A DNA stretch of 13,420 nt from Anaerolineaceae bacterium. GTDB lineage: Bacteria; Planctomycetota; Phycisphaerae; FEN-1346; JAACEH01. The position numbers and the translations under genes are program-made. The DNA lies in NCBI GenBank assembly GCA_011682595.1, contig JAACEH010000012.1:1-13420 (forward strand). Direction: 5' to 3'. This document shows positions 6,045 to 13,101 of the stretch, piece after piece (position 1 is the stretch's first letter; each line of letters opens with the position of its first letter). The notes beneath the pieces were generated by a model. It made no database searches and was not told where the DNA came from. It saw nothing but the letters and a program-made list of their open reading frames with translations.

Positions 6045-8111
6045 TCACCGGCTGTAGTCCAGTTCAAGAAAACTGATCGCCCCTTCGACGCCGGCGCTGT
6101 TGCGGGTGCGCATCCGGAGGCGGTTCCTGCCGCCGTGCAGCCGCCACTGGAAGGCCCGGCCCGAGGGCCTCCATCCCTTGCCGTCGACATTGACCAGGAA
6201 GGTCTCGAAGTTCGGCGTCTGAGTACCCATCTGGATTTCGACCGTACCGGGCTTCTTCCCGCAGGCGGCGTCGAAGCGGACCTGGTTCAGCGTCCACAGC
6301 CAGTCGGACCGCCGGCCGGTGATGTTGCGGTAGCGCGTCGCGTAGGAGCGCGGCGTTCGGGCGTCCTCCCAGACCCAGTAGCCCGTCCAGTCCCAGGCGA
6401 AGCCCTGGGTCTTGGGCAGCGGATATTGCTGGGAATAGAAATTGTTTCGCGGCATCATGCGAATCAGCGCCCACTTGGCGTAGCGGGGCCAGCGCGGCTT
6501 TTTCCGGGTGGTGGGGTCTGAATACTCGACGCTGGTCTCCATGCGCCGGCAGGTGGCTATGTCCTCCGCGCCCCTGACGCCGCGGGGCCTGTTGGACCGG
6601 CTGATCTTCTTGTCGCCGTAATAGGCCCGGGTCATCCGGTCGTGCACTTCCATCATGCTCAGCGGCTCTTTGGTCGTCGGGTCGATGTAGTGCAGGTTGC
6701 CGTTGGCGTCCATGAGAATCCACTTGTTGTACTGGTTGGACCAGACCTCGGTGACCTCGTGCCCGCCCATGATACCCGGATGATAGCCGAAGACGAAACG
6801 CGCGTTGTAGCCCAGACTCTGCAGACATTGCATGTAGACAATGGCGTACTGCACGCAGAATCCCCGCTTCAGCGTCAAAATCTCGTCCGCGTCCCAGGCC
6901 GGGTAGCCCTCGGTGGGCGGGTCGTATTTCCACTGTCCGGTCACCCAGTTGCGAAGCTTCAGCAGCTTCTCGAACTCCGTCTTCGACCCCGCGACCACCT
7001 GGTCGAGCTTGTACTTTTTCCTCAGGGCCACCAGCTTGGGATGCTTGAAATCCTCGTTGGCGAAGGGCATGGAGGTGTAGCGAATCTCCTCGTTGTGATA
7101 CGCCGTGACCTTAACCTTCGCGGCCCACGCGGGAAGAGCCTCGGCCGAAACCTCCGCCCGGACCGTGACGCCTGCGAGCTTCGGCGTCGCCGTGGCCTCG
7201 GTGGTCCGCAGAACAGCCTTCCACTGCAGGTAGCGATGGCCCTGCGGCACGGCGCCGCCGGCAGCCCGCCAGCGGGACCAGCGGGCCACCTCGTAAACCG
7301 GACACGGCCCGCTGCGGACGGTAAAGCCGATGCTCGTCCCCGCGGGCGTCTCGGCCTCGGACTTCAAGGTCACGGCCTGCACCGTGACAGGCGCCGGCAA
7401 CAGGCCCTTGTCGCCGGGTGCGGCGGCCAGATCAATCACCGGTGAAATGAAATGGCCTTCCTCAACGTACTGGACCAGGTGCAGGCGAACCATGTACTCG
7501 CCGTTGATGGGCTGCCAGGTCTTGCCGCCGTCGGTGCTCTTGAAGCTGCGCCGCGGCCGCTGCGAGCGCTGCGGCGCATTGCGAAGAATGTCCTCGGAGG
7601 TGGCGATCTTGACCCGCCGGCTCTTGCCCTCGGGGCACGACAGGACCACCTCATTATCGCCCTGGGTCAGAAGGGCAACTGGAATCTGCGGGTAGCGGGT
7701 ATTGGCGGCCGTCTTGATGGCCCTGCCGTTGAATTCGACCTGCACGCCCCTGGGGACACACAGCCGGGCCGCCATGGCCCTGGGACGCTGGACGTGCAGC
7801 ACCTTCTTGATGATCGTCGCCCCGCCGATTTTCTCGGTCGGACTCCTGTCGACTTTCAGCCACTTGGCGTCGCTGCCGATGCCCGGACCGTCGTCCTCGA
7901 CCAGCGCCCGGTCATAGAGAACCACGCTTTTGCCGTCGTCGGCCAACCGCACGCCCCAGGCCCCCTGGCCCTTCTCGAAGGCCTCCGCGGCCGAGAGCGT
8001 GATTTCACCCGGGGCTGCAATTTCGCCCGCCGCCACGATGCACTGTGTGGTTGCAATAGCGAGAACCGCCGTGACAACCGCGAACATCCGACCTCTCGGC
8101 TTCAGCGACAT
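6045..8111 (-). CDS. Secreted transglutaminase-like (papain-fold) protein with Asp-box
   Basis: Predicted product is 688 residues. A signal peptide is evident: basic start, hydrophobic FAVVTAVLAIATTQCIVAAG (about 10-29). The next 150 residues look like a beta-rich binding module. An exact Asp-box, STDGGKTW (192-199), follows, as in sialidase/BNR propellers, but I see only one copy. The core is a transglutaminase-like domain at about 370-480, with candidate triad Cys419 (KRGFCVQYA), His451 (GGHEVTEVW) and Asp468 (LMDANGN). Such domains act as proteases, cross-linking enzymes or peptide-modifying enzymes. The last 100 residues are beta-rich, possibly another carbohydrate-binding module. It would act in the periplasm or on the surface. 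ATG 8111 is preferred over the in-frame TTG 8138 because AAAGGGG lies 11 nt upstream. It follows two lipoprotein genes on the same strand after a 212-nt structured gap. The substrate is unknown. Confidence 0.88.
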   Translation of the reverse strand: MSLKPRGRMFAVVTAVLAIATTQCIVAAGEIAAPGEITLSAAEAFEKGQGAWGVRLADDGKSVVLYDRALVEDDGPGIGSDAKWLKVDRSPTEKIGGATIIKKVLHVQRPRAMAARLCVPRGVQVEFNGRAIKTAANTRYPQIPVALLTQGDNEVVLSCPEGKSRRVKIATSEDILRNAPQRSQRPRRSFKSTDGGKTWQPINGEYMVRLHLVQYVEEGHFISPVIDLAAAPGDKGLLPAPVTVQAVTLKSEAETPAGTSIGFTVRSGPCPVYEVARWSRWRAAGGAVPQGHRYLQWKAVLRTTEATATPKLAGVTVRAEVSAEALPAWAAKVKVTAYHNEEIRYTSMPFANEDFKHPKLVALRKKYKLDQVVAGSKTEFEKLLKLRNWVTGQWKYDPPTEGYPAWDADEILTLKRGFCVQYAIVYMQCLQSLGYNARFVFGYHPGIMGGHEVTEVWSNQYNKWILMDANGNLHYIDPTTKEPLSMMEVHDRMTRAYYGDKKISRSNRPRGVRGAEDIATCRRMETSVEYSDPTTRKKPRWPRYAKWALIRMMPRNNFYSQQYPLPKTQGFAWDWTGYWVWEDARTPRSYATRYRNITGRRSDWLWTLNQVRFDAACGKKPGTVEIQMGTQTPNFETFLVNVDGKGWRPSGRAFQWRLHGGRNRLRMRTRNSAGVEGAISFLELDYSR

Positions 8112-8147
8112 CGTTCTGTTCGCCCCTTTCTCGGACAATGGATTCGT

Positions 8148-8189
8148 TCAGCGCACCGGCCTCTCGCGCCGCGGCCTCCGGCAGCCCAT
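8148..8189 (-). CDS. Possible 13-codon Arg-rich leader peptide
   Basis: In the gap before the transglutaminase gene, ATG 8187-8189 has GGAGAGG five nt upstream and opens a 13-codon frame (M-G-C-R-R-P-R-R-E-R-P-V-R) ending in TGA at 8148-8150, about 36 nt before the main ATG. Six of 13 residues are arginine. Position and ribosome binding site fit a leader or upstream ORF; chance occurrence in GC-rich DNA is about as likely, since Arg codons are GC-rich. Confidence 0.25.
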   Translation of the reverse strand: MGCRRPRRERPVR

Positions 8190-8233
8190 GTTTTCCTCTC
8201 CATTGAACAGCCCCCTCACCGAGCGGGTTCTCT

Positions 8234-8248
8234 GGAAAACCGTTTTCC
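8234..8248. promoter_or_regulatory. 15-bp perfect palindrome, candidate operator
   Basis: GGAAAAC, one central base, GTTTTCC form a perfect inverted repeat with 7-bp arms. It lies about 120 nt upstream of the transglutaminase ATG (8111) and contains the most A/T-rich bases of an otherwise GC-rich gap. The size suits a dimeric repressor or activator. No clear promoter hexamers flank it, so function is inferred from symmetry and position only. Confidence 0.4.
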
Positions 8249-8262
8249 TGAAACTTGGCGCC

Positions 8263-8304
8263 GCCGCCCTGTCCGGCGGCCTGCCCGGGCCTGCCCGGGT
8301 TTTT
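8263..8304 (+). terminator. Tandem GC hairpins, the second with a T5 tail on the plus strand
   Basis: Hairpin A: GCCGCC (8263-8268), loop CTGTCC, GGCGGC (8275-8280). Hairpin B: CCCGGG (8284-8289), loop CCTG, CCCGGG (8294-8299), followed by TTTTT (8300-8304) on the plus strand. B has the form of an intrinsic terminator reading rightwards, yet no plus-strand gene precedes it. On the minus strand, the transcribed one here, both hairpins lie just after the stop of the phosphatase-like gene at 8324 but without a U-tract. Blocking antisense transcription or stabilising the 3' end of the upstream message are both possible. Confidence 0.45.
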
Positions 8305-8323
8305 CATTCTCTTGCAGCCGGAC

Positions 8324-9994
8324 CTACTCGGCCTCCTCGCCGACCAGGATCCTGCCGTCCAGACCGGGCGGCACGGGACGGCCCAGCAGGTGAAGCAGGG
8401 TCGGCGCCAGGTCGACCGTCTGGGCCACGTCGAGCCGCCCTTGCGGAACGCCCGGACCGGCCAGCAGCATCGGTACGAACATATCCTCGGGCCGCAGGCC
8501 GCCGTGCCCGGCCCGGTAGCTGTTTTGGAAGTCCCAGCCGGGAGCCGCAAAGACAACCAGGTCCCCCGCCCGGCGGGCACGGAAGTAGGCGACGATCTGG
8601 GCGGGCAATCCCGGAAACTCGGTGCCGACTGTGGCTGCAAGCCAGGCCGACGGCGAGTGCCCCGAACCGTCGAGCATGCCCTGCGGCACCTTGCCCTTCC
8701 AGCCAAGGGGGTCGTCGCCGCTGATAAGGTGGCAGCTGACCGGCCCGCCGCGGCCCGCCATCTGGCGGAACTCCACCTGGCCCGTCTTGCGAACCAGGCG
8801 GACGGCATCCCGGCCCACCGAATAGGCGACCGCATCGACGGCTTCCTGCTCGATGAGCACCGAGATCAGGTTCACCGATCCTGAACGAGTCGGGTAGTCG
8901 GCCAGGTCGCTCGGAGTGGGACGAATCGGCCAGGAGGCAAGGCCGGTCACCTGGCCGTCAAGACGAATGGGCCGGCGAAGGCAAATGGCTCCATAGCGAT
9001 CGCCGCTGCCGTACATCACCGCCGCATACCTGCGATAGGCCTTCAGCCGCTTTGCAAACGAGGCGTCTTCCCAAAGGCGCAGGTGTGCGAGGTTCAGGTC
9101 GATCTTTTTTCGCAGGAAGGATTCGAGGTAGAAATGGCGGGTCACTTCACTGAAACCGTGGTCGCTGACCAGGGCGATGTACACCTTGTCAAGCAACCCG
9201 GCCCGCTGGAGGTCGCCGAGAACGCGGCCGATCTGCCGGTCGGTCTGTCGCAGCGCCTGGCGATAGTTCTCGGACTTTATGCCGTAATCGTAGGCCCGAA
9301 AATCCGGGGCCAGCAGATATACGACGGTCAGAGCGGGAAATTCGTGGCGAGTCATTGCCGCCTCGATCACGTTGTTGAATCGCCACAGCGTCAGGCGGTC
9401 CACGAATTCGTACCAGCCGAAAAAGTAAGGCGGTCCGGCCGACATCCAGTTCTCAACGAACTTCGTCGCCCCGCGATGGGCCTGGAAGAAAATTGAAAAG
9501 GTGGTCCGCTCGGGAAAATGCTCGAACAGCGTTGTCGCTGTGTAGTCGCCGTCGAGCGTGTTTTTCTGGTCGATCGTCTCGTAGTTCCGCCAGACGAGCC
9601 GGTTGCGGTCGAACCAGTTTATGCCCGTGACACCGTGGTGGCCGGAATACAGGCCGGTGACCACGCTGGTTTCGTTGGCCAGGGTAACCGAGGGGATGTT
9701 GGCCACCGCCCGCGGCGCATAGAGGCCCCTCTGAACGAAATACTTGTCCATGGCCGGCAGCTGGCCGGCTTCGAGCATCTCCTGGAAAATCGACGCGTTC
9801 AGGCCGTCCACGAAAAAGACTATCGCCCCGTTGGCCCCCTCGACATTGGCCTTCTCGAAGTCCAGGTAGAACGTGTCGGCCGGACCGCCGGCCGAGGGAA
9901 CACCGCAACCGGCAAGCAGCAAGGACAACACAAGGAAAATCACAGCACCAATGAGACGACCGCAACGACGGGGCAACCACAGACAATCCTGCAT
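8324..9994 (-). CDS. Alkaline-phosphatase-superfamily lipoprotein (type I phosphodiesterase-like)
   Basis: Predicted product is 556 residues. The N-terminus is a lipoprotein signal: basic start, hydrophobic 15-28, lipobox LAGC with Cys30. The rest resembles the type I phosphodiesterase/nucleotide pyrophosphatase branch of the alkaline phosphatase superfamily, metalloenzymes that hydrolyse phosphate esters or diesters. Visible are VDGLN (Asp63), SVTLANETSVVTG with the candidate nucleophile Thr104, SDHGF (Asp278, His279), AGHGG (His497) and the late TVDLAPTLLHLLG. The usual PDxxGH motif reads PDFRAY: Asp231 is kept but the His position is Tyr235, so one ligand of metal site 1 is missing. The start ATG 9994 has an excellent AGGAGG 9 nt upstream. 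It lies 53 nt after a second superfamily gene with the same layout. It would be anchored to a membrane and face outwards. The substrate is unknown. Confidence 0.88.
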   Translation of the reverse strand: MQDCLWLPRRCGRLIGAVIFLVLSLLLAGCGVPSAGGPADTFYLDFEKANVEGANGAIVFFVDGLNASIFQEMLEAGQLPAMDKYFVQRGLYAPRAVANIPSVTLANETSVVTGLYSGHHGVTGINWFDRNRLVWRNYETIDQKNTLDGDYTATTLFEHFPERTTFSIFFQAHRGATKFVENWMSAGPPYFFGWYEFVDRLTLWRFNNVIEAAMTRHEFPALTVVYLLAPDFRAYDYGIKSENYRQALRQTDRQIGRVLGDLQRAGLLDKVYIALVSDHGFSEVTRHFYLESFLRKKIDLNLAHLRLWEDASFAKRLKAYRRYAAVMYGSGDRYGAICLRRPIRLDGQVTGLASWPIRPTPSDLADYPTRSGSVNLISVLIEQEAVDAVAYSVGRDAVRLVRKTGQVEFRQMAGRGGPVSCHLISGDDPLGWKGKVPQGMLDGSGHSPSAWLAATVGTEFPGLPAQIVAYFRARRAGDLVVFAAPGWDFQNSYRAGHGGLRPEDMFVPMLLAGPGVPQGRLDVAQTVDLAPTLLHLLGRPVPPGLDGRILVGEEAE

Positions 9995-10047
9995 GGTGAT
10001 GCTCCTCCTGGAAACCTTCGGGCAATGGAACTCGCCGGTCGTGCAGC

Positions 10048-11532
10048 CTACTTTCTCATGGGCCAGGGCCGCCCGACCAGGGCGCTCATGTGTCGGGGAA
10101 TGTCAGCGGAGCGCATCAGCGGCGGCAGCGGACCAACGGTCGACATGATGAACGTCGTACTGTTGGCGCGGTTCAATCCCCCGTGAGTCGAGGCCACGTC
10201 GACCGATTTGGAAAAGTCCGCAGAGCCGAAGAAGTAGTCGTCTTTCAGCGAACAGAGAACATCCGGCGGGTTCTTGACCAGGCCAAAGTGGGCTCGCCAC
10301 AGCCGCTGAAGCGGCGCAGGATAGACGTGCTCGCCGGTCGCTTCCAGCAGTCGGTCGGCGTCATAGTATCCCCCGACGCTGTCGCCCAGGTTGGCCAGGA
10401 CAGGCAGCAGTTTCAGCGGGTCGCCGCTGGTCGCTTGGTACCTGAATCGCCCGCGGTCCCGGCCAATGACGGCCCGCTGTCCCCCGGGGGCCAGGACCAC
10501 CACCGAGTCCCGTTCGGCGTAACTGGCCAACTCGACGCCTTCGCACTTCACAAGGTCAGATGCAAGTGCCGCCGGCCGCCGGGTGGCCAGCGCCGCGTAG
10601 GTCACCAGCCCGTATCGGATGAGAGCGACATCGTTGTCGTCCTTCAGACTGTTTCGCAGCCGCCAGCCGCTGTCTTTCAGAAACGATTCAAGATCAATCC
10701 TGCGGGCCTTACGGTAAGTGTGGCCGTGATCTGACAGCAGCGTCACTTTGGTCAGGCCGCGCGTTTCCCAGATAACCTGGTTGATCAGCTGCTCGACTCG
10801 CTCCAGGCATCGTTTCTGCCCGTCGGCGCCCATGGTCGTGCCGACGCCGGCCGAACTGACGAAGTAGGCCAGGAACTCCTGCCTTTCGGTCTTGTCAAAA
10901 AGCCTCTTAGCGTCGTTGATTTCCTTGCCGAAGACTTCCCAGGGCATGACGTATCCGATGGCGTCCCAGATCAGGTCGGCCCGGTAGTCCAGCAGCCGAT
11001 TGTAGGGCTGGTTCTTTCCGGCCAGGTAGTCGCCGGTGCCGCCGGCCAGACGGTTGGCCCGGTGGTCGAAGTAGACGGCTTCAATGCCGCGGCAGGCCAC
11101 GTTGCCCAGAACGTCCTCGAGCGAAGGGTCGGTCACCGTCGGGTACGGAGCGATTACCCGTGACGGCCGGTGGAACATCCGCAGGCGGCCGTCGTCCCAG
11201 GCCCGGCGAAGCAGACTGTAGCCGAAGCCGTCCAGGATGATGACCAGGTGGCGACAGTTGCCGAGCGGTATGGCGTCCAGGTCGTTAATCACGTCGGCCC
11301 GGCCGTCGCCGGTCAGGTCGTAGCCGATGCGAACAATGCGGCCCGTTGCCTGGTCGGCGTAGGTGAAGTAGTCAACCGTGCCGTCGGAGTCGGTGTCATA
11401 ACCGGCCAGGGCGCCTTCGGCTTGTGCCGCCCCGGCCAGTGGCTGGGCCGGAAAATAGACCGGCTTCCGGCAGCCGGCGGTCCATGCGCCGAGGCAAATC
11501 AGGCACCACAGAACAAACCCTTTCACTCGCAT
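10048..11532 (-). CDS. Second alkaline-phosphatase-superfamily lipoprotein, with Asp-rich calcium-type motifs
   Basis: Predicted product is 494 residues. A lipoprotein signal ends in a lipobox-like TAGC (Cys21). Residues 46-54 (D-T-D-S-D-G-T-V-D) and 72-80 (D-L-T-G-D-G-R-A-D) are Asp-rich loops of the EF-hand/dockerin or thrombospondin-type calcium-binding kind. The phosphatase-like part then shows IILDGFGYS (Asp101), YPTVTDPS with candidate nucleophile Thr134, LLSDHGH (Asp268, His269) and STHGGLNRANSTTF (His450). Where relatives have Asp and His of metal site 1 this protein reads SSAGVGTTMG, so both appear lost (Ala228, Thr232 by gapless alignment to its neighbour). The start at 11532 is chosen because GGGAG lies 8 nt upstream and the signal peptide follows directly; GTG 11565 would add 11 residues. 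It may be an enzyme with a reduced metal site or a binding protein. Confidence 0.85.
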   Translation of the reverse strand: MRVKGFVLWCLICLGAWTAGCRKPVYFPAQPLAGAAQAEGALAGYDTDSDGTVDYFTYADQATGRIVRIGYDLTGDGRADVINDLDAIPLGNCRHLVIILDGFGYSLLRRAWDDGRLRMFHRPSRVIAPYPTVTDPSLEDVLGNVACRGIEAVYFDHRANRLAGGTGDYLAGKNQPYNRLLDYRADLIWDAIGYVMPWEVFGKEINDAKRLFDKTERQEFLAYFVSSAGVGTTMGADGQKRCLERVEQLINQVIWETRGLTKVTLLSDHGHTYRKARRIDLESFLKDSGWRLRNSLKDDNDVALIRYGLVTYAALATRRPAALASDLVKCEGVELASYAERDSVVVLAPGGQRAVIGRDRGRFRYQATSGDPLKLLPVLANLGDSVGGYYDADRLLEATGEHVYPAPLQRLWRAHFGLVKNPPDVLCSLKDDYFFGSADFSKSVDVASTHGGLNRANSTTFIMSTVGPLPPLMRSADIPRHMSALVGRPWPMRK

Positions 11533-11622
11533 CTCGGTCACTCCCGCTTCGGCCACACTCCGCACAACAGACTCTCTTCATCCGTGAAATATTCACCTCC
11601 GGCACTATTGAAACGTCGGTCA

Positions 11623-12693
11623 TCACTTCACACGAACCAACTGGTAGTGCCGCGAGCCCAGGCCGATGGCCTCGCCGTGGCGGAGCTGGATGTCGCAGGC
11701 GATCTCGGGCCGCATCTCCCGGAACAGGTCTCTTCCGCAGTGCTTGGCCAGCAGATCGACCGTCGCCTGGTCCACGGCCACCGGATCGTCGCCGGCCAGG
11801 ATGCCCAGGTCGTCGCAGACTGCCTTTTTCTTGGTCCCGAAACAGTCGCAGTCCCGCGTTATGAAGGTCGCGAAGTTGAAATAAACCATCCTGCCGTCCT
11901 GCACGCTGTGCACGCCCAGGCAGTGCTCGGCCATCTTCTCCTGCAACTCTTTCGGAGTGACGCCCCAGTCGAACCCGACCGCGTCAAAGCGGCAGACCGC
12001 CAGACATTCACCGCAACCGATGCATTTCTTCCTGCTGAGCCTGGCCACTTTGCCGACGCTGATCGCCTCGGCCGGACACCATCGGGCGCAGGCCCCGCAG
12101 GCCGTGCACTTGTCGGAATCGAAAATCGGATACGAGCCGTGATGCTGGCTCATCTTGCCCGCCCGGCTGACCAGGCCCATGGCCACGTTCTTGATCGAGG
12201 CCCCCAGGCCGGCCGCGACGTGTCCGGTGACATGCGACAACATCACGAACCCGTCGGCGTGGTAGGCGGCGCTCGAGATCGGCACCTGCTTGTAGTGCTT
12301 GCCCTTGATCGGCACCATGACCTGGCTGTTGCCGCGCAGGCCGTCGGCGATGACCACCGGACAGCCCAGGGCCTGGGACGTAAAGCCGTGGGCCCGGCAC
12401 AGGTTCAGGTAATCAACCGCGTTGGACCGCTGGCCGCGATAGAGCGTCGTCGAGTCGGTCACAAAGGGTTTGGCCCCGCCGGAGGCAATTGCCTTGGCGA
12501 AGGCCCTGGCAATCGGCGGCCGCAGGTAGCCGTTGCCCCCCTTCTCGCCCAGGTGCTGCTTGATGCCGACCAGCCCGCCGGCGCTGAAACGTTTTGCGAA
12601 ACGGGCTTTCTCATACAATTTGACTGCCTTGCGGGCATGCTGCGCGGGCGTCTCGCCTTTGGACACTGCGACAAAGTAAACCTTGCTCTTCAT
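11623..12693 (-). CDS. DUF362-family iron-sulfur protein with two 4Fe-4S motifs
   Basis: Predicted product is 356 residues, cytosolic, with no signal peptide. The N-terminal DUF362 part (about 1-190) has GLVGIKQHLGEKGGNGYLRP and SHVTGHVAAGLGASIKN. A ferredoxin insert follows: CTACGACARWCP (Cys196, 199, 202, 206) and CIGCGECLAVC (Cys224, 227, 230, 234), each enough for a [4Fe-4S] cluster; the second lacks the usual final Pro. The C-terminus has the DUF362 hallmark RDCDCFG followed by DDLGILAGDDPVAVDQATVDL. The family is common in anaerobes and planctomycetes and has no settled biochemical role; electron transfer is inferred from the clusters. ATG 12693 is preferred: GAGG lies 5 nt upstream, while GTG 12699 would overlap that site. 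The gene lies 87 nt after the small four-Cys gene and 90 nt before the lipoprotein genes. Confidence 0.92.
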   Translation of the reverse strand: MKSKVYFVAVSKGETPAQHARKAVKLYEKARFAKRFSAGGLVGIKQHLGEKGGNGYLRPPIARAFAKAIASGGAKPFVTDSTTLYRGQRSNAVDYLNLCRAHGFTSQALGCPVVIADGLRGNSQVMVPIKGKHYKQVPISSAAYHADGFVMLSHVTGHVAAGLGASIKNVAMGLVSRAGKMSQHHGSYPIFDSDKCTACGACARWCPAEAISVGKVARLSRKKCIGCGECLAVCRFDAVGFDWGVTPKELQEKMAEHCLGVHSVQDGRMVYFNFATFITRDCDCFGTKKKAVCDDLGILAGDDPVAVDQATVDLLAKHCGRDLFREMRPEIACDIQLRHGEAIGLGSRHYQLVRVK

Positions 12694-12740
12694 AGTCACC
12701 TCGCACTGTTACTCTTATCGTCAATCTGCCGCCGGAACAT

Positions 12741-12780
12741 TCGCCCCCGGCCCACCCCAGCCCACCCCGGCCACCCGACC
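12741..12780 (-). repeat. G-rich short tandem repeat between the four-Cys gene and the DUF362 gene
   Basis: Read on the minus strand, units of the form GG(G)CYGGGGT repeat about three times, giving at least six runs of three to five G separated by 1-5 nt. It starts right after the stop codon of the four-Cys gene and ends about 48 nt before the DUF362 ATG. The G-run pattern satisfies the usual definition of a G-quadruplex motif in the transcribed RNA. A 13-bp core (CCCAGCCCACCCC on the plus strand, 12756-12768) recurs exactly at 13116-13128. Confidence 0.7.
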
Positions 12781-13083
12781 TTACACAGCCTCCGGGTCGT
12801 CCTCGCCATCATCCTCTTCGTCCCAGTCGGACTTCCACTTGTCGCTCTCGTCGATGTCGTCGATTTCCCGCTCCATGAACTTCATCATCTTCTCCTGCAG
12901 CGGGGCCATCCGCTGGTACTGCATCAGCGTCGCCCCGTAGGCCTGGACCATGGCCTCCAGCTTCATAAGCTGCCATTTCTGCAGGCACTCCGGTTCCTTG
13001 ATGTTCGAAAACGGGTTGCACCGCAAACGAACCTCACCCTGCGGGCCGGTCTCGCCCAATTCACAATCCGAACATTGCAGCAT
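12781..13083 (-). CDS. Small four-cysteine protein with acidic tail, function unknown
   Basis: Predicted product is 100 residues. I do not know its function; from memory similar proteins occur as hypotheticals in planctomycetes. The N-terminus has C-S-D-C (Cys4, Cys7), then Cys22 in RLRCNPFSNIKEPEC and Cys33, spacing that could bind one zinc. Residues 34-76 are predicted helical and Met/Gln-rich (KWQLMKLEAMVQAYGATLMQ), followed by EREIDDID and a tail (about 73-98) dominated by Asp and Glu. No signal peptide or membrane segment is present, so it is probably cytosolic. ATG 13083 is chosen because GGAGGAG lies 6 nt upstream and the Cys motif follows at once; the in-frame ATG at 13143 would add residues translated from a tandem repeat. 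It is the first gene of the minus-strand series and precedes the Fe-S protein gene. Confidence 0.8.
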   Translation of the reverse strand: MLQCSDCELGETGPQGEVRLRCNPFSNIKEPECLQKWQLMKLEAMVQAYGATLMQYQRMAPLQEKMMKFMEREIDDIDESDKWKSDWDEEDDGEDDPEAV

Positions 13084-13101
13084 CCGACTCTCCTCCAATT
13101 G

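Noticed and set aside
6642..7445. A 267-codon plus-strand open frame inside the transglutaminase gene
   Set aside because: It is opposite the catalytic domain of a convincing secreted protein, has no Shine-Dalgarno, and is explained by third-position GC bias.
11533..11622. Promoter TTTCAA-16-TATTTC on the minus strand before the lipoprotein genes
   Set aside because: Both hexamers match the consensus poorly and the spacing alone does not support a call.
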